This document shows, piece after piece, positions 21,626-34,642 of a stretch of 64,000 nt of DNA. Both the position numbers and the translations under genes were made by a program. Every line of letters begins with the position of its first letter. The stretch's first letter is position 1. Source of the DNA: Cannabis sativa (lineage: Eukaryota > Streptophyta > Magnoliopsida > Rosales > Cannabaceae); contig NC_083603.1 of NCBI RefSeq assembly GCF_029168945.1, positions 18,972,001 to 19,036,000 on the forward strand. The letters run 5' to 3'. The notes beneath the pieces are model-generated. The model searched no databases. It was not told the origin of the DNA and saw only the letters and a program-made list of their open reading frames with translations.

Positions 21626-22875
21626 TTAAATTTTGTCTAACATATCAGATTGTAATGTCAAATTATTAAGTTTGCCTACGATAAACTCAATGCCTGATCT
21701 GACCATGTCTTTTACTAGGTGGGACGAAATCATAATTATACTGGTTACTTGCCTGGGACCCTTCCTGCTTAGGGCATCTGCCACCACATTAGCTTTCCCG
21801 GGATGGTAAAGGATTTCACAATCGTAATCTTTGACCAACTCCAACCATCGCCTCTACCTCATACTCAAATCTTTCAGAGTAAATAAATATTTGACGCTCT
21901 TGTGATCGGTGTAAATCTCACACTTTCTCCGTAGAGATAATGCCACCAAATCTTTAGAGTAAATACTACTATGGCAAATTTTAAATCATGAGTTGGGTAT
22001 CGTTGTTAAAATTCCTTTAACTGACGGGAGACATAAGTGATTACCCAATCAGCTTGCATCAAAACACATCCCAGATCTTGTTTGGATGCATCACAAAAAA
22101 CCACAAAATTCTCTTTATCCGACGGTAAGGCTAACACTGGAGCTGTAATCAATCACTGTTTTAGCTCTTGAAAGCTTGTTTCACAATAATCTGTCAACAA
22201 AACTGCTAATTCTTTTTACTTATTTTAGTTAAGGGTGTTGAGATCATAGAAAATCCCTCAACAAACTGACAGTAATAACCTGCAAAACCTAGAAAAATTC
22301 TAACTTCTGTAACTGTCTTCGATCTTGGGAAATCCATGATAGATTAAATCTTCTCTAGATTAACCTTAATCCCGTCCTTACTAAAATGTGTCCAAGAGAA
22401 GATATTTGGAATAGCCAAAATTTGCACGTTTTAAACTTGGCATACAGTTTATGTTCTTGTAATCGCTGCAAAACTATTTGGAGTTGTTGCTCATGCTCCG
22501 CTTCTGATTGAGAGTACACAAGGACGTCGTTGATAAATACTATAACACATATATTAAGCAAATCCTTAAATACCCTATTCATTAGATCCATAAAAGATGC
22601 AAGAGCATTTGTTAATCCAAAGGACATAACCAAAAACTCATAGTGCCCATACGTAGTGGGAAAAGTAATCTTTGGAATGTGCTCCTCTTGGATTCTCAAC
22701 AAATGATAGCCCGATTGGAGATCAATCGAGAAGATAGTTTTCCCTTGAAGATGATTGAACTAATCGTCGATCCTAGGTAAAGGATACTTATTCTTGATAG
22801 TTAATTTATTTAGTTCCCTATAGTCAATGGACATGTGTAGGGATCCGTCTTTCTTCTTAACAAACAACACGGGAG
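21626..22875 (-). pseudogene. Tekay reverse transcriptase and RNase H (decayed)
   Basis: The best-preserved stretch is 22355-22702 on the minus strand (TYGHYEFLVMSFGLTNA, NRVFKDLL). The catalytic motif reads FINDVLVYS, so the first Asp of the usual DD pair is Asn. The RNase H end is seen at about 21730-21844 ([20 protein letters not shown]). Stops and shifts lie between the two. The motif wording is typical of Del/Tekay chromoviruses. Confidence 0.9.
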
Positions 22876-22879
22876 CTCC

Positions 22880-23640
22880 CTAGGGTGACACACTAGGTCT
22901 TGAAAACCCTATGTCAAGCATCCATTGAAACTGAATCTTTAATTCTTTAAGCTCTATCTGAGCCATTCTATAAGGTGCTTTAGATACTAGCTTTGCTCCA
23001 GGTTCTAAATCGATAACAAAATCTATTTCTCGCTGTGGTGGTAAACTCAAAAGTTCATCAAGAAACACATCTAAAAATTCTTGAACCACTCTAATGTCTT
23101 CTGGCTGAACTCCATCAGGCCTTGTGGTATCCAATATCACTGCCAAAAACCCTAGGCATCCATCCTGTAACAAATCTCTAGCTTTCAAACCTGAGATCAC
23201 TGGAATCTGAGATCCTAAGCTGATCCCACAAATACAAATGGTTCCTCGCCCTCGGGATGGAAGATCACCATCTTCCGCTTAAAGTCAATACTAGAAAAGT
23301 TCTTAGACAAGTAATCAATTCCAAGTTTGATATCAAAATTTTCTAAGCCCATTTCTAATAAATCAGCAGGCAACTCTCTACTCTCAATTCGGATCAGCAT
23401 ATACCTAACCCACCTTTTAGCGATAACTGAATCTCTGCCAGGCAGTAGGGTTTTAAACCCTTTATCATAATTATCAAATGGTCTACCCAATTTATCAAGA
23501 ATTCTAGCCGCCACATATGAATCAGTGGCCTCAGAGTCAAATAATACAAAGAAATAAGAGTTGTTAACCGAGAGCTGACCTGTAATAATTAAGGGGCTAG
23601 CTTCTGCATCTGCCTGGGTAAGAGCAAACGCCCTTATTGG
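22880..23640 (-). pseudogene. Tekay protease and PR-RT linker (decayed)
   Basis: On the minus strand, 23215-23514 holds the C-terminal part of a retropepsin-like domain (FDIKLGIDYLSKN, IDFKRKMVIFHPEGEEPFVF). The linker and start of RT follow at 22880-23200 (PPQREIDFVIDLEPG, SKAPYRMAQIELKELK). Upstream near 23540 the expected D-S/T-G active site reads FDSEATDSY, so the glycine is lost. Confidence 0.82.
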
Positions 23641-24045
23641 AGTGGGTTTTGCTTTTGTCTTCTGCTCTTCTTTCTTAAATTATGGACAATCTTTCTTATA
23701 GTGTCCAGGAAAACCATGCTTAAAACATGCTCATCTTTTACACTCATCCAGGTGATGCTTCTTACAGTTGGAACATTCTGGGTAAGTATATCGGGTTTCG
23801 AAACCACCCTAACGATTGCCACGAACTTGGTTCCCTCAAAAACTCTTGTTCTGATTAGAGCCACCAGGTGGAGATGGTGCCTTTCTCTTTTGATTAGTGA
23901 TCGAGTCACTACAACCCCTACCATAACCAGAGGTAGGAGGAGTAGTGGCTCCACCAATAACCTGAGTCCCTCGAAACTCCTGGATGCACTCAACTGTGCC
24001 CTCAGCTCGAAATGCTTTTCCCACCATATCAACATTGGTGGTGTT
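23641..24045 (-). pseudogene. Tekay gag, C-terminal remnant
   Basis: On the minus strand, AFRAEGTVECIQEFRGTQV is followed by a basic Ser/Pro/Gly-rich region and a zinc knuckle of the form C-x2-H-x3-GH-x4-C near 23690-23730. Stops and shifts interrupt it. Its upstream part is cut off by element C at 24046. Confidence 0.72.
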
Positions 24046-25937
24046 TGCTGGAATTTATTTTACCAGGATCTTAGATCTACTCACAAGTATGTTGTTTAAC
24101 ACCCTAAATATGAACTTTCTAAAACGATAAATAAACACATATAAAGTTAAGAAAACCTTACATTGATGGCAGCGAAATAATGTCTCCTTCCACTCAGATC
24201 TCTAACCCTTGTATCCTTTCTGTCGTAGAGTATTATCAAGATCTGATCCCGAATGTCCTTCTCTTTGTGTGTGATCCTTCACAGTCTTCCAATCTATGAT
24301 TGAGGTACCATTTGCTGTGTGTGGGCACTACTCTATCACTCAGGGTTTCGAAATTTATGAAGAGGAAACGAGAGAGGGTAGGTTCGGCTATAGAAGAGAG
24401 AGGGAACGCTCAGTTTTTTCTGAAAAATTAATTTTTTGACAAAAAGCATTGTTGAAAACTTGTGATTTGACTGAGCCATCACTTTCTATTTATAGGCAAC
24501 TACTAGGTTTAGGTTAGTAATTATTTGGCATTAAAATAATGAAAATATCAATTTGAAAAACCATCCCAAGTGGCCGGCCATGGTGTGTAAGGGGCCTTAC
24601 TTGGATTTTGCAGTTTTCACAAATTTTATTTCTATTTTCTCAAAAACGCCAATTTTCTAATTCTAACCATTTAAATGCCAAAACTAATTATTTAATAACT
24701 AAAATAGATTATTAAATAATATTGTCATTTTAATTTAATTATTAATTAAACATATAAAGTCTATTAATAAATAAATAAACCTAGAATCTCTTTTCTTTAC
24801 AATTTCGCCCCTGCTTAGTGAAAATTCACAAATCAGACATAGTCTAACTTTAGAATTATAATTGATTAATCAAAAATCAATTATTGAGTCTTACAAGCAG
24901 TATAGTCTCAACTAGAATGGGGACCATGTATATATATGTTGAGCTTCCAATAACTGAACCGAATTTACTAAGTAAATTCCAACTTATTAATTCTTCGTTG
25001 AATCCACTCTTAGACCTTAGAATTGCACTCTCAGACTTATATAGAGCATATTATATGTTCCATGATATAGATATGCTATCTCATTTAACCACTGTTATAA
25101 TCTTATTGTGATCAAAGATCCTCTATATAGATGATTTACATCAAGATGGGATAATTTTACCGATCTCACCCCTCAACGTATTTTGCCCCTTAAAACACTT
25201 AGCTACCTGTAAATGATGTTTAGTGATCTAAGAATTATTCACTTAAACAAGAGCTCATCTATTTACTTCTATTTAGCTAAGCTCGAAGGGAATCATCACT
25301 TGACTTCTATACACCAGTAGAAGCTATAGATTCCATATTTATGTTCAGCACTCCCACTCAATCATACTATCATGTTCCCAAAATATACGTATCACCCTAA
25401 CCCAAAAGTAGGCTTAACTACTAAATCAAAGAACATGAATAGTACTCCTGAGTTGAGCCTAAGCATATCAGGATTTAGATTCTTTTAATCTTAAGATCAA
25501 CTACTGATATTGACTTGGAAAGATATGACGATAAGTTTATAATATCTTAACTAAGTTGCAATATCGGTCCAGTCCAATGTATAGTCCATACATTCGAAAC
25601 CAGTATACTATACCAATGACCTGGAAAGAACATAACACTTACTCCAAGTGTAAGGACACATCATCGCTGATTATCACATCAGTGTAAATCCAAAACACTG
25701 ATGAAACAGGGACTTAGTCTTTTGATTCATATGATCACAATCACATTCCACTGTGTTGACGATACTGTAATTGTGGATAAACATATGATCTGGACTTAAC
25801 TGATTTTGTGTGTAAATGTAATAAACATATTAAACCATTAGCATGTAAAATTCATGCAAACATAAATTACTTCAAATTTCTTATATTGATAACTAATCAG
25901 ATTGTAAAGGGTTTTATTTAGGGCACAAAACCCAACA
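24046..25937 (-). repeat. Element C 3' LTR (1892 bp)
   Basis: On the + strand it reads from TGCTGGAATTT to AACCCAACA. The minus strand has a TATA-like box at 24486-24495. The PPT (minus strand AAGTGGGAGTT) directly precedes it at 25938-25948. Confidence 0.88.
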
Positions 25938-27640
25938 AACTCCCACTTGCACTAACATAAAACAAACTGTGCAAATAAGTCAATCTGTTGTCTTGATCTT
26001 CAGATCAAGTGTAGTATATTTAAATCCACCCAAACTTATGGAAACTAGTTCATAAATATGTTTATGAAACATCCTTTACTATATGCATTACTCATCAAGG
26101 GATACTGAAATCCTTACTGTTTAAAGTACATCTGAATAAACAGAAGACATATCTCTCATATTTTAAAATATGGAATTGAGATAATACAGTGTAGACTTTT
26201 CTTCAGTAATATAACTTTCTAGTAATTTCGAATTTACAAAGTTATAAATCTTCTCTGGTAGAGCTTAAATTATTATAGAATAATTCCTCCACCCCCAGAG
26301 TAACCACCATCTCATAATTTGAATGAGTTGGGGTAGATACAAGGATATCTGATATATAGTTCCTTAATATCTAACATATAGATCACTTTCATAAATTTTT
26401 CTTGAATATCTTCTAACGTTCCTTATTTGATTACATCTCAGATAGCTCCCACTCAATATCAGATGTCTGGTTAAATAATTCTTTTAACCTCTTTATTGTT
26501 TGGAAAGTTATCTAGTTGTGACATATTGTATTAGTCTGAAACTTTAAGTTTCTTTTAAGACTAAATCATCAGCATAGCAGACTAGTATTTGAAGTGAAAA
26601 ATACTTGCTAGAGATTAAGTAATCAAAATTAAGATACCATAAAATTTTATGAGGATTAAGAATTCTTAGTTCAAGTCATTCGAATAGACTGAACTAGAGT
26701 TCTTTTATCTTATTCTCATAATTCTGATAAGTTATATCTATCCACATGAATGGTTAGATTTGCTTTTCAGTAGTGTTCTTAAGTTCCTATCACAAGTGTC
26801 AACCTAATGAAGATGGGTAAAGAATTTTAAAATTCTCCCACTCAATTAAGGTAGTGTGATACATTATCAAAGAACTTTTATAGGTATTAATTTTTACTAC
26901 AATAGTAAAACTAAATTGGAACATACAATCAAGATCAAGGATTTATATTGATAATAGCTAATTCATTATATTACTTCCATGTTTAAAGAAAATATGTGTT
27001 ACATAGGGTATTGTGGATGAACTCCACCCCTAAGTAAATAGAGATTATGATCCACCCCTAAAGGTTGTAAAGATCATGATTCTCTAAGTGTTATAGAGTT
27101 TATGTGGAGTTGAATACAATCCAGAGTTCATTAGATATAAAAGATCGTTGAACTGCATAGTTTTCTTAACTTTTCTCCACCCCTATCAGATCAAAAGATC
27201 CTTTTATTAAACAAATTCTTAATAATTGTATTAGAATTAACAATTATTAATAAACATAAAAATAGTTTCTAGTGTTTATTTAATATAACTCTATAAAGAG
27301 TTTTAAATATTATAGAATTTGCATCAACAATAAAAACACTTACACATACAAACATATAAATATAATGTGGTAAAAGATAAAGTAAATGAAGCTCAATCTC
27401 ATAAATTGCAATTTGTTTGAATAGAAAATAAAATAAACATAATAATAAAAAAAATGTATTGCAACATTATGAGAAAAACAGGGATAAAATCCCTAATTAA
27501 AATTCGAAATCCAAATTGTCTTTAAACTAAAACAATTAATTCAAAAATAGATAAATGAGTTTCATCTTCATCTTAGACGATCTTCACCCTTTGTCCAGCT
27601 TTCCGATCCAACTCATGAAGATAGCATCTGAGTTCAAGTA
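25938..27640 (-). pseudogene. Element C pol fossil
   Basis: Only isolated pol motifs remain. On the minus strand SDRGGE-like coding (integrase, about 27173-27187) is visible. Further remnants match the order of the longer pol fossils in A and B, including a GGGGGTGGAGG block from the RNase H end near 26280. About half of the expected pol length is gone and no frame is open. Confidence 0.65.
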
Positions 27641-27647
27641 GCTTGGC

Positions 27648-27746
27648 CTATAAGAAGAAGAAACAAATAAACAAAGTTAGTCCAGAATCAATAATCCAAT
27701 TGGATAATAATTCACTAAAACTCTTAAAGTTTATAGAAAGAAATAC
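27648..27746 (-). other. putative intron at the end of element C gag
   Basis: On the minus strand CAAG^GTATTTCTTT follows the gag zinc knuckle, and 99 bp later TTCTTCTTCTTATAG^GC gives a pyrimidine-rich acceptor. Splicing would end gag within a few codons, and so would read-through. Spliced gag-only RNAs are known for plant Ty1/copia elements. Here it is only predicted from splice consensus. Confidence 0.4.
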
Positions 27747-28591
27747 CTTGTTTCTTTGCAAGAAGTTTAGGACATTGGGGTTTCCAATGACCTTTCTCAT
27801 TGCAGTAGAAACACTTTCCTTTGAGTGTATCACCAGAAGAAGCAGCCTTTTTGTTTTTCATGGCTTTGGCACGCTTCTTGGTGTTTTTCCACTTCTTCTT
27901 AGATTTGGGTTTAGAAGCAAAGGCAACATTTGCCTCAGGTTTGACCGTCCCATTACCATTCCAAGAATTTTGAGGCTTACTCCCTTTCTTCTTGGGGCCT
28001 CCAATCAAATTTTCATATATCTGAAGGTCATTGACTAACTCATGAAAGTCTATGTCCTTTTTATTCATGACATAATTTGATGTATAGGGCAGAAATGCTG
28101 GAGTCAGACTATTCAAGATAAGACTTACTTGAGTAGTGTGATCCATTTCAGCACCATGATCCTGGGCTTCTTGGAAATAACTTGCCATGAGGAGAACATG
28201 ATCACGCACGTTTTGATGGGGTTCCATCCGTGCATTGATATATTTCTTAGTCGCGTCAAAGCGAGACTGAAGAGATGCCCTACCGAATAGCTCAGTTAAC
28301 TTCGTCATTACTTCAGCAGCCTTTTTCGGTTTTAGAAAAGCGAGTTTTAAGGGTGTCAACCATGCTGGAAAGCATGAAGTATAGAGCTTTGTCATTTGCT
28401 TTCTGCCAACGCTCATACTTTTCTTTCACAGCTTTGGATGCATTGTCCCCCGGCACTTTTGGAGACAGCTCAGGTAACACAAACAAGGCACTTTCTCCTA
28501 TGAGAGCAATATTAATGTTCTCGTTCCATTTTGGAAAGTTAGATCCATTTAGCTTATTTTCGGTCAAGAGTGATAACATGGAATTCATCAT
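27724..28591 (-). pseudogene. Element C gag (nearly intact, one frameshift)
   Basis: The proposed start is ATG at 28591-28589 (MMNSML), followed by LLTENKLNGSNFPKWNENIN, a Copia gag N-terminus. Near 28320 the frame shifts between TRFSKTEK and KKAAEVMTKL. The central domain (LFGRASLQSRFDATKKY, HVLLMASYFQEAQDHG, SLTPAFLPYTSNYV) is a UBN2-type gag. A basic linker and one zinc knuckle, CFYCNEKGHWKPQC, end it. Length is about 289 residues, normal for Angela/BARE-type gag. Its preservation contrasts with the collapsed pol. If the single shift is a sequencing error, this gag could still be made. Confidence 0.85.
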
Positions 28592-30330
28592 GGTTATACA
28601 GGATACTACAAAATAATAAGTAGAAATCAACAATGGTTTAACATAAAATCCAATTCAGAAATTATAAGCACATAGCATGTAGGAATGATAAGAGGAAATA
28701 CTTAAAAAAATACAATCCTAAATAATTTCCAAGGTTTTCAACAAACTGATATCAGTGTCGCGTTTAGGCGAGAGTCAAAGCTACCATCCATTGAATAGAG
28801 TTGTCAGCTCATCTAAAATGTTAAACATTCTAGCAACCTTTTATTCGATCAAGATTGGAATCCAGCGTTGTCCCGTTTAGGCGAGAGTCAAGGCTATTCT
28901 ATCTTATGAGCTTCTACCATTGTTTCATATTTTGCAAGTCAAATATGGTCGCCACCATTAGGGTGATCCATACCATATAAAACACTTACAAAGCTACTTA
29001 TCTTTCGAGATTAAATGGTACGAACTTGCTAATGAACGTTCCTCCATTAGGGAGGATTACTCACTAAAACAAACGCTATGTAAAACCAACAATGGAGATC
29101 GAATATCTTAATAATAATAAAGCTCATTCTTTAAAATGTATTTTCTTTATTATTTTAATAAAATATATTCATTAAATACGAATTTAGAATTAAAATTCTA
29201 AATTAGAATTTAATTTAATATTTATAAAATTATCTTAGATGGTGATTGAAATAAATTGAATTATTTCCATCTTAGTAGTAATTTTCATATATAAATATTA
29301 AGAAAATTATTTAAGTTGTATTAATTTAAATTAATTTGCAACTCAAAATAAATTTTCATGAGAATATATTTATTGTATTTTGAAAAAGAAAGTATAAAAC
29401 TTTATTTTCGAAATACTTATAATAAATACTTAGAAAAAATACTTCAAGCAAAAATATCACCTATCTAGATTTTCCTTTGACTAATTAATTCAATTTCTAA
29501 TAATATATTTTAATTCATTTACTTTAAATTAATCAATAAATGAAAATATCATTGATTTCAGTTTGTCCAAGAATTAATTAAAATAAATAATTAATTTACA
29601 ACTTAATCTATTTTTCAAGATAAATTCAAAATCATCTTGCATAATTAAAATGCAATTCGAAATTGATTAATAAAATAAAGAAAAAATATATATTATTTAA
29701 ATTTAAGTTGAAAAAATAAATTTCAACTAAAAAAAAATAATTTTCTATTTAATTAAGTGTCATGAAAAATAAATATTTAAGTATCATGATGAAAATCAAC
29801 TTAGATATTTAATTTTTCAATTTAATTAAATGTATTAAATTCAGGAAATAAATAATTAAGTGTAGAGAAGGTTTAATTATTAATTTCTAGTTTAATACTA
29901 GGAAAAATATACTTAAATAAATTGTACCAAAAATAATTATTTAAATAATTAATTTCACAATGTATAATATTTTCCTATTTAATTATTAGAAATAATAAGT
30001 AGTCTAGAAATAAATATCTAGAAAATATCTTATTTCACTAAGTATCTTTTCAACAAAATTTGAAAAAATATCAATTTAAGTTGTTATAGAAAAAAAAATC
30101 TAGAACTTAAATATTTTCAAATTTAAATTTAATTAAATATCAAAAATTAAGTTGTAATCACTTAATTTGAAAAATATTCCATTTTAATTTTAAAACTAAC
30201 TTAAAAAATATCTTAAGAATCTTTAATAACTAATGCCTAGAATTCTTCAACTTAATTTTAAATTTAAATAAAATATTCAAATTTAAGTTAAATAAGAAAA
30301 ATCAGTTAATATAACTAATTTATAACTTAA

Positions 30331-30698
30331 ATAGGAATATTTAATTAAATAAGTTCCAGAAAGAATCTAGTTAGTTAAAATTCTTTATTTAATTAAATAC
30401 AAGAAAAATACAAATAGTTTGTCTAGAAATAATATCTAAAACTAAAAATGTTTTTCTTAAAATTAACTTTAAAATATTAAAATGAAAATAAATTTCATAT
30501 ATTTTAAAAGTTAAATAGGAATATTTAATTAAATAAGTTCCAGAAAGAATCTAGTTAGTTAAAATTCTTTATTTAATTAAATACAAGAAAAATACAAATA
30601 GTTTGTCTAGAAATAATATCTAAAACTAAAAGTATTTTTCTTAAAATTAACTTTAAAATATTAAAATGAAAATAAATTTCATATATTTTAAAAGTTAA
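30331..30698 (-). repeat. 184-bp tandem duplication in the element C leader
   Basis: Two nearly identical units start with ATAGGAATATTTAATTAAAT at 30331 and 30515. They differ at only a few bases, so the duplication is recent. Confidence 0.88.
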
Positions 30699-31964
30699 TT
30701 ATGTTGCTAATCAATTTTATTAGGCTAAACTAATTTAATTAACCTAGCACAGTTATTCAAATCAGGCAAATGGGCCTTCACAATTGGGGTAGTTAATGTG
30801 AGGGAGACTTGGGGGAGCTGGGTTCAGTATGTCGTACCCACTTCTATTGGCCCCCAACTCTCACACAAGGCCCAAAAGAGAGGAATTTAACCTTAAAATA
30901 AATAACTGTTATTAATTGAATAGGTCCAAAAACTAAATGAACCTAAATAAAATCTATCATGGTGTGACATTTTATTTAGCAACAACCTATATGCATCTAT
31001 ATAATAAAATAAACATATAGGCTCACACAGGCACACATTTGGATGGATCCTATCATGTTGCTAGGTCATACACAGATGAAAGAAGATTGTAAAATTTACC
31101 TGTTACAAATTATTTACTTGACCAATTGAACCATGAGTTAAAATCAGATCATTGGATCTGTCAACAAGTTAACCATGGCTATTTGCAATCAAGCAATAAT
31201 AGGTTTATAAAACTTACAAACAAGCTAAAACACATACTCCTGCAACAAGGTTAGCTGAATAGTTGGATGTAGGATTTATTTAATTTTAAATAATTAAATT
31301 TCGAAAAATAATTAAATAATATTATTTAATAATTAAATATATATTTAAATAATAATATATATTTTTTAAATTAATAATAATATTTAAAATTAAACCTACA
31401 ATTTTGAAAAATTAGGTTTCAACTAACCTAAATATCATTTCAAAATTTGCTAACTACTTTTAAAAAATTAATGTTATTTGATAAATTAAATATTCAATAA
31501 AAATTAAAAAAGATAAATAAATATCTTTTTCAGATTTTATGATTTAATTTAAATAAATAAAATAACAAAATTTAAAAGTTAGCAAAATATCTTACTTCTA
31601 TTTAAAATTACATGATTATAGTTATCTTATTTTAAATTTAAATAAGGTCAAATTTTTTTAAAAAAAATATTTCATTTAAGATTTAAAATCTGACCTTAAA
31701 TTTAAAAATAAGATAAGATATAATCAAATTTAAAAATAAGATAGATAATTAAGCAAAAAAGATAGATATTTACTATTTTCAAATTCAAAATTACACTAAT
31801 ATCATGAATTAATTTTAAAAAATAATTAATTTAATTATGACATTTATAATTGAAATAGGAATCGTAAATGTCTAAATACAAAACTACACAAAAAAATCGG
31901 AAGTTAAATCCATGAAATAGCATGAAAAATCGAAGAAAAAGGAAAAAAAAAATGTGAGCTATAC

Positions 31965-31989
31965 GGACAGTATGCTGTGCATACTGTCC
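31965..31989. other. perfect 10-bp hairpin in the element C leader
   Basis: GGACAGTATG, a 5-base loop, then CATACTGTCC, at the edge of a CpG-rich island in otherwise AT-rich leader, about 440 nt after the PBS. Element B has another hairpin in the equivalent island. Confidence 0.75.
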
Positions 31990-32413
31990 GCGCGCGCGAA
32001 TGGGAGTGCATGGCCGAGAAACTCGGTGCAGGAGGAGGGCTGCAGGATTTCCGCGTGCGGGTGGGCGAGATTCAGACAAGCGCTCGGTCGAGCAGCTATC
32101 TGAACGCGTGCTGTCCGAGGGTGTCACCCTTGTCCGCGCGCGTGGCCCTGTTGCACGACCCTGATTTTTTCCGAAACTTCAAAAAATCATAACTAATTCA
32201 AATTAAATCGAAATTGAGTTCTGTAAAAAAGTAAATTGCTTAATTTTTTCCATACTATCCAATAAAAATAATTCCAGAAACAGAATTTCAATTATTTTTC
32301 AGGAAAATTCACAAACATCAATCAATCATCATATAACACTCAACACAACATGAAACCATCCAAATAAAAAACAATCGTTTTAAAGTCCAAATTTCTTGCA
32401 AGAAAATCAAATA

Positions 32414-32432
32414 CCATGGCTCTGAGGCCAGT
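32414..32432 (-). promoter_or_regulatory. Element C primer-binding site
   Basis: The minus strand reads ACTGGCCTCAGAGCCATGG directly after the 5' LTR. It is a slightly mutated form of the initiator-Met-tRNA PBS; element B has ACTTGTATCAGAGCCATGG. Confidence 0.8.
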
Positions 32433-34323
32433 TTTTGGAATTTATTTTACCAGGATCTTAGATCTACTCACAAGTATGTTGTTTAACACCCTAAATATGA
32501 ACTTTCTAAAACGATAAATAAACACATATAAAGTTAAGAAAACCTTACATTGATGGCAGCGGAATAATGTCTCCTTCCACTCAGATCTCTAACCCTTGTA
32601 GCCTTTCTGTCGCAGAGTATTATCAAGATCTGAGTCCGAATGTCCTTCTCATTGTGTATGATCCTTCGCAGTCTTCCAATCTATGATTGAGGTACCACTT
32701 GCTGTGTGTGGGCACTACTCTATCACTCAGGGTTTTGAAATTTATGAAGAGGAAAAGAGAGAGGGTAGGTTCGGCTATAGAAGAGAGAGAGAAGACTCAG
32801 TTTTTCTGAAAAATTGATTTTTTGACAAAAAGCATTGTTGAAAACTTGTTATTTGACTGAGCCATCACTTTCTATTTATAGGCAACTACTAGGTTTAGGT
32901 TAGTAATTATTTGACATTAAAATAATGAAAATATCAATTTGAAAAACCATCCCAAGTGGCCGGCCATGGTGTGTAATCGGCCTTACTTGGATTTTGCAAT
33001 TTTAACAAATTTTATTTTTATTTTCTCAAAAACGCCAATTTTCTAATTCTAACCATTTAAATGCCAAAACTAATTATTTAATAACTAAAATAGATTATTA
33101 AATAATATTGTCATTTTAATTTAATTATTAATTAGACATATAAATTCTATTAATAAATAAATAAACCTAGAATCTCTTTTCTTTAGAATTTCGCCCCTAC
33201 TTAGTGAAAATTCACAAATTAGACATAGTCTAACTTTAGAATTATAATTGATTAATCACAAATCAATTATTGAGTCTTACAAGCAGTATAGTCTCAACTA
33301 GAATGGGGACCATGGATCTATATGCTAAGCTTCCAATAAGTGAACCGAATTTACTAAGTAAATTCCTACTTATTAATTCTTCGTTGAATCCACTCTTAGA
33401 ACTTAGAATTGCACTCTCAGACTTATATAGAGCATGTTATATGTTCCACGATATAGATATGCTATCTCATTTAACCATTGTTATAATCTTATTGTGATCA
33501 AAGATCCTTTATATAGATGATTTACATCGAGATGGGATAATTTTACCGATCTCACCCCTCAACGTATTTTGCCCCTTAAAAAACTTCGCTACCTGTAAAT
33601 GATGTTTAGTGATCTAAGAATTAGTCACTTAAATAAGATCTCATCCATTTACTTCTATTTAGCTAAGCTCGAAGGGAATCATCACTTGACTTCTATACAC
33701 CAGTAGAAGCTATAGATTCCATATTTATGTTCAGCACTCCCACTCAATCGTACTATCATGTTCCCAAAATATATGTATCACCCTGACCCAAAAGTAGGCT
33801 TAACTAATAAATCAAAGAACATGAATAGTACTCCTGAGTTGAGCCTAAGCATATCAGGATTTAGATTCTTTTAATCTTAAGATCAACTACTGATATTGAC
33901 TTGGAAAGATATGATGCTAAGTTTATAATATCTTAACTAAGCTGCAATATCGGTCCAGTCCAATGTATACTCCATACATTCGAAACCAGTATACTTTACC
34001 AATGTCCTGGAAAGAACATAACACTTACTCCAAGTGTAAGTACACATCATCGCTGATTATCACATCAGTGTAAATCCAAAACACTGATGAAACATGGACT
34101 TAGTCTTTTGATTCATATGATCACAATCACATTCCACTGTGTTGACGATACTGTAATTGTGAATAAACATATGATTTGGAGTTAATTGATTTTGTGTGTA
34201 AATGTAATAAACATATTAAACCATTAGCATGTAAAATTCATGCAAACATAAATTACTTCAAATTTCTTATATTGATAACTAATCAGATTGTAAAGGATTT
34301 TATTTAGGGCACAAAACCCAACA
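32433..34323 (-). repeat. Element C 5' LTR (1891 bp)
   Basis: It is near-identical to 24046-25937. Its minus-strand end reads TTCCAAAA instead of CCAGCA/CCAACA. A TATA-like box lies at 32872-32881. Confidence 0.88.
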
Positions 34324-34642
34324 AACTCCCACTTGCACTAACATAAAACAAACTGTGCAAATAAGTCAATCTGACCTCTTGATCTTCAGATCAAGTGTAG
34401 TATATTTGAATCCACCCAAACTTCTGGAAACTAGTTCATAAATATGTTTATGAAACATCCTTTACTATATGCATTACTCATCAAGGGATACTGAAATCCT
34501 TATTGTTTAAAGTACATCTGAATAAACAGAAGACATATCTCTCATATTTTAAAATATGGAATTGAGATAATACAGTGTAGACTTTTCTTCAGTAATATAA
34601 CTTTCTGGTAATTTCGAATTTACAAAGTTATAAATCTTCTCT
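34324..34642 (-). repeat. extra copy of the element C internal 3' end
   Basis: This matches 25938-26256 almost base for base and then stops abruptly after ATAAATCTTCTCT, where Tekay gag sequence begins. It lies upstream (on the minus strand) of the 5' LTR, where no element sequence should be. Confidence 0.85.

Larger units (their letters stand above)
28592..32413 (-). other. Element C long 5' leader
   Basis: This is 3.8 kb of AT-rich noncoding RNA leader between PBS and gag. On the minus strand it contains a GC-rich island near 31960-32160 with a perfect hairpin, a 184-bp tandem duplication at 30331-30698, CTAAT-loop hairpins near 29040 and 28965, and two copies of a 22-nt motif at 28870-28891 and 28757-28778. 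The same order is present in A and B. Confidence 0.7.
24046..34642 (-). mobile_element. Angela-like Copia element 'C', gag retained, pol collapsed, with an extra 3'-internal tail
   Basis: LTRs lie at 24046-25937 (3') and 32433-34323 (5'), near-identical and in the same orientation. A PBS, a 3.8-kb leader and gag follow the 5' LTR. The space for pol is only about 1.8 kb and holds fossils. Beyond the 5' LTR (34324-34642) is a second copy of the internal 3' end (matching 25938-26256), so the right boundary is not an LTR end and no target duplication is visible. The LTR starts TGTTGGGTTTTGTGCCCTAA, a different subfamily from A, B and D. It sits inside the Tekay gag. Confidence 0.88.

Noticed and set aside
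23701..24099. A 132-codon + strand frame in the Tekay gag region
   Set aside because: It is the shadow of the minus-strand gag and zinc-knuckle remnant.
24884..25111. A 75-codon frame repeated at 33270-33497
   Set aside because: Both lie in the paired LTRs of element C and are identical by LTR duplication.
31831..32192. Short frames on both strands in the element C GC-rich island
   Set aside because: Open only because the island is GC-rich; unlike any gag and differing in element B.
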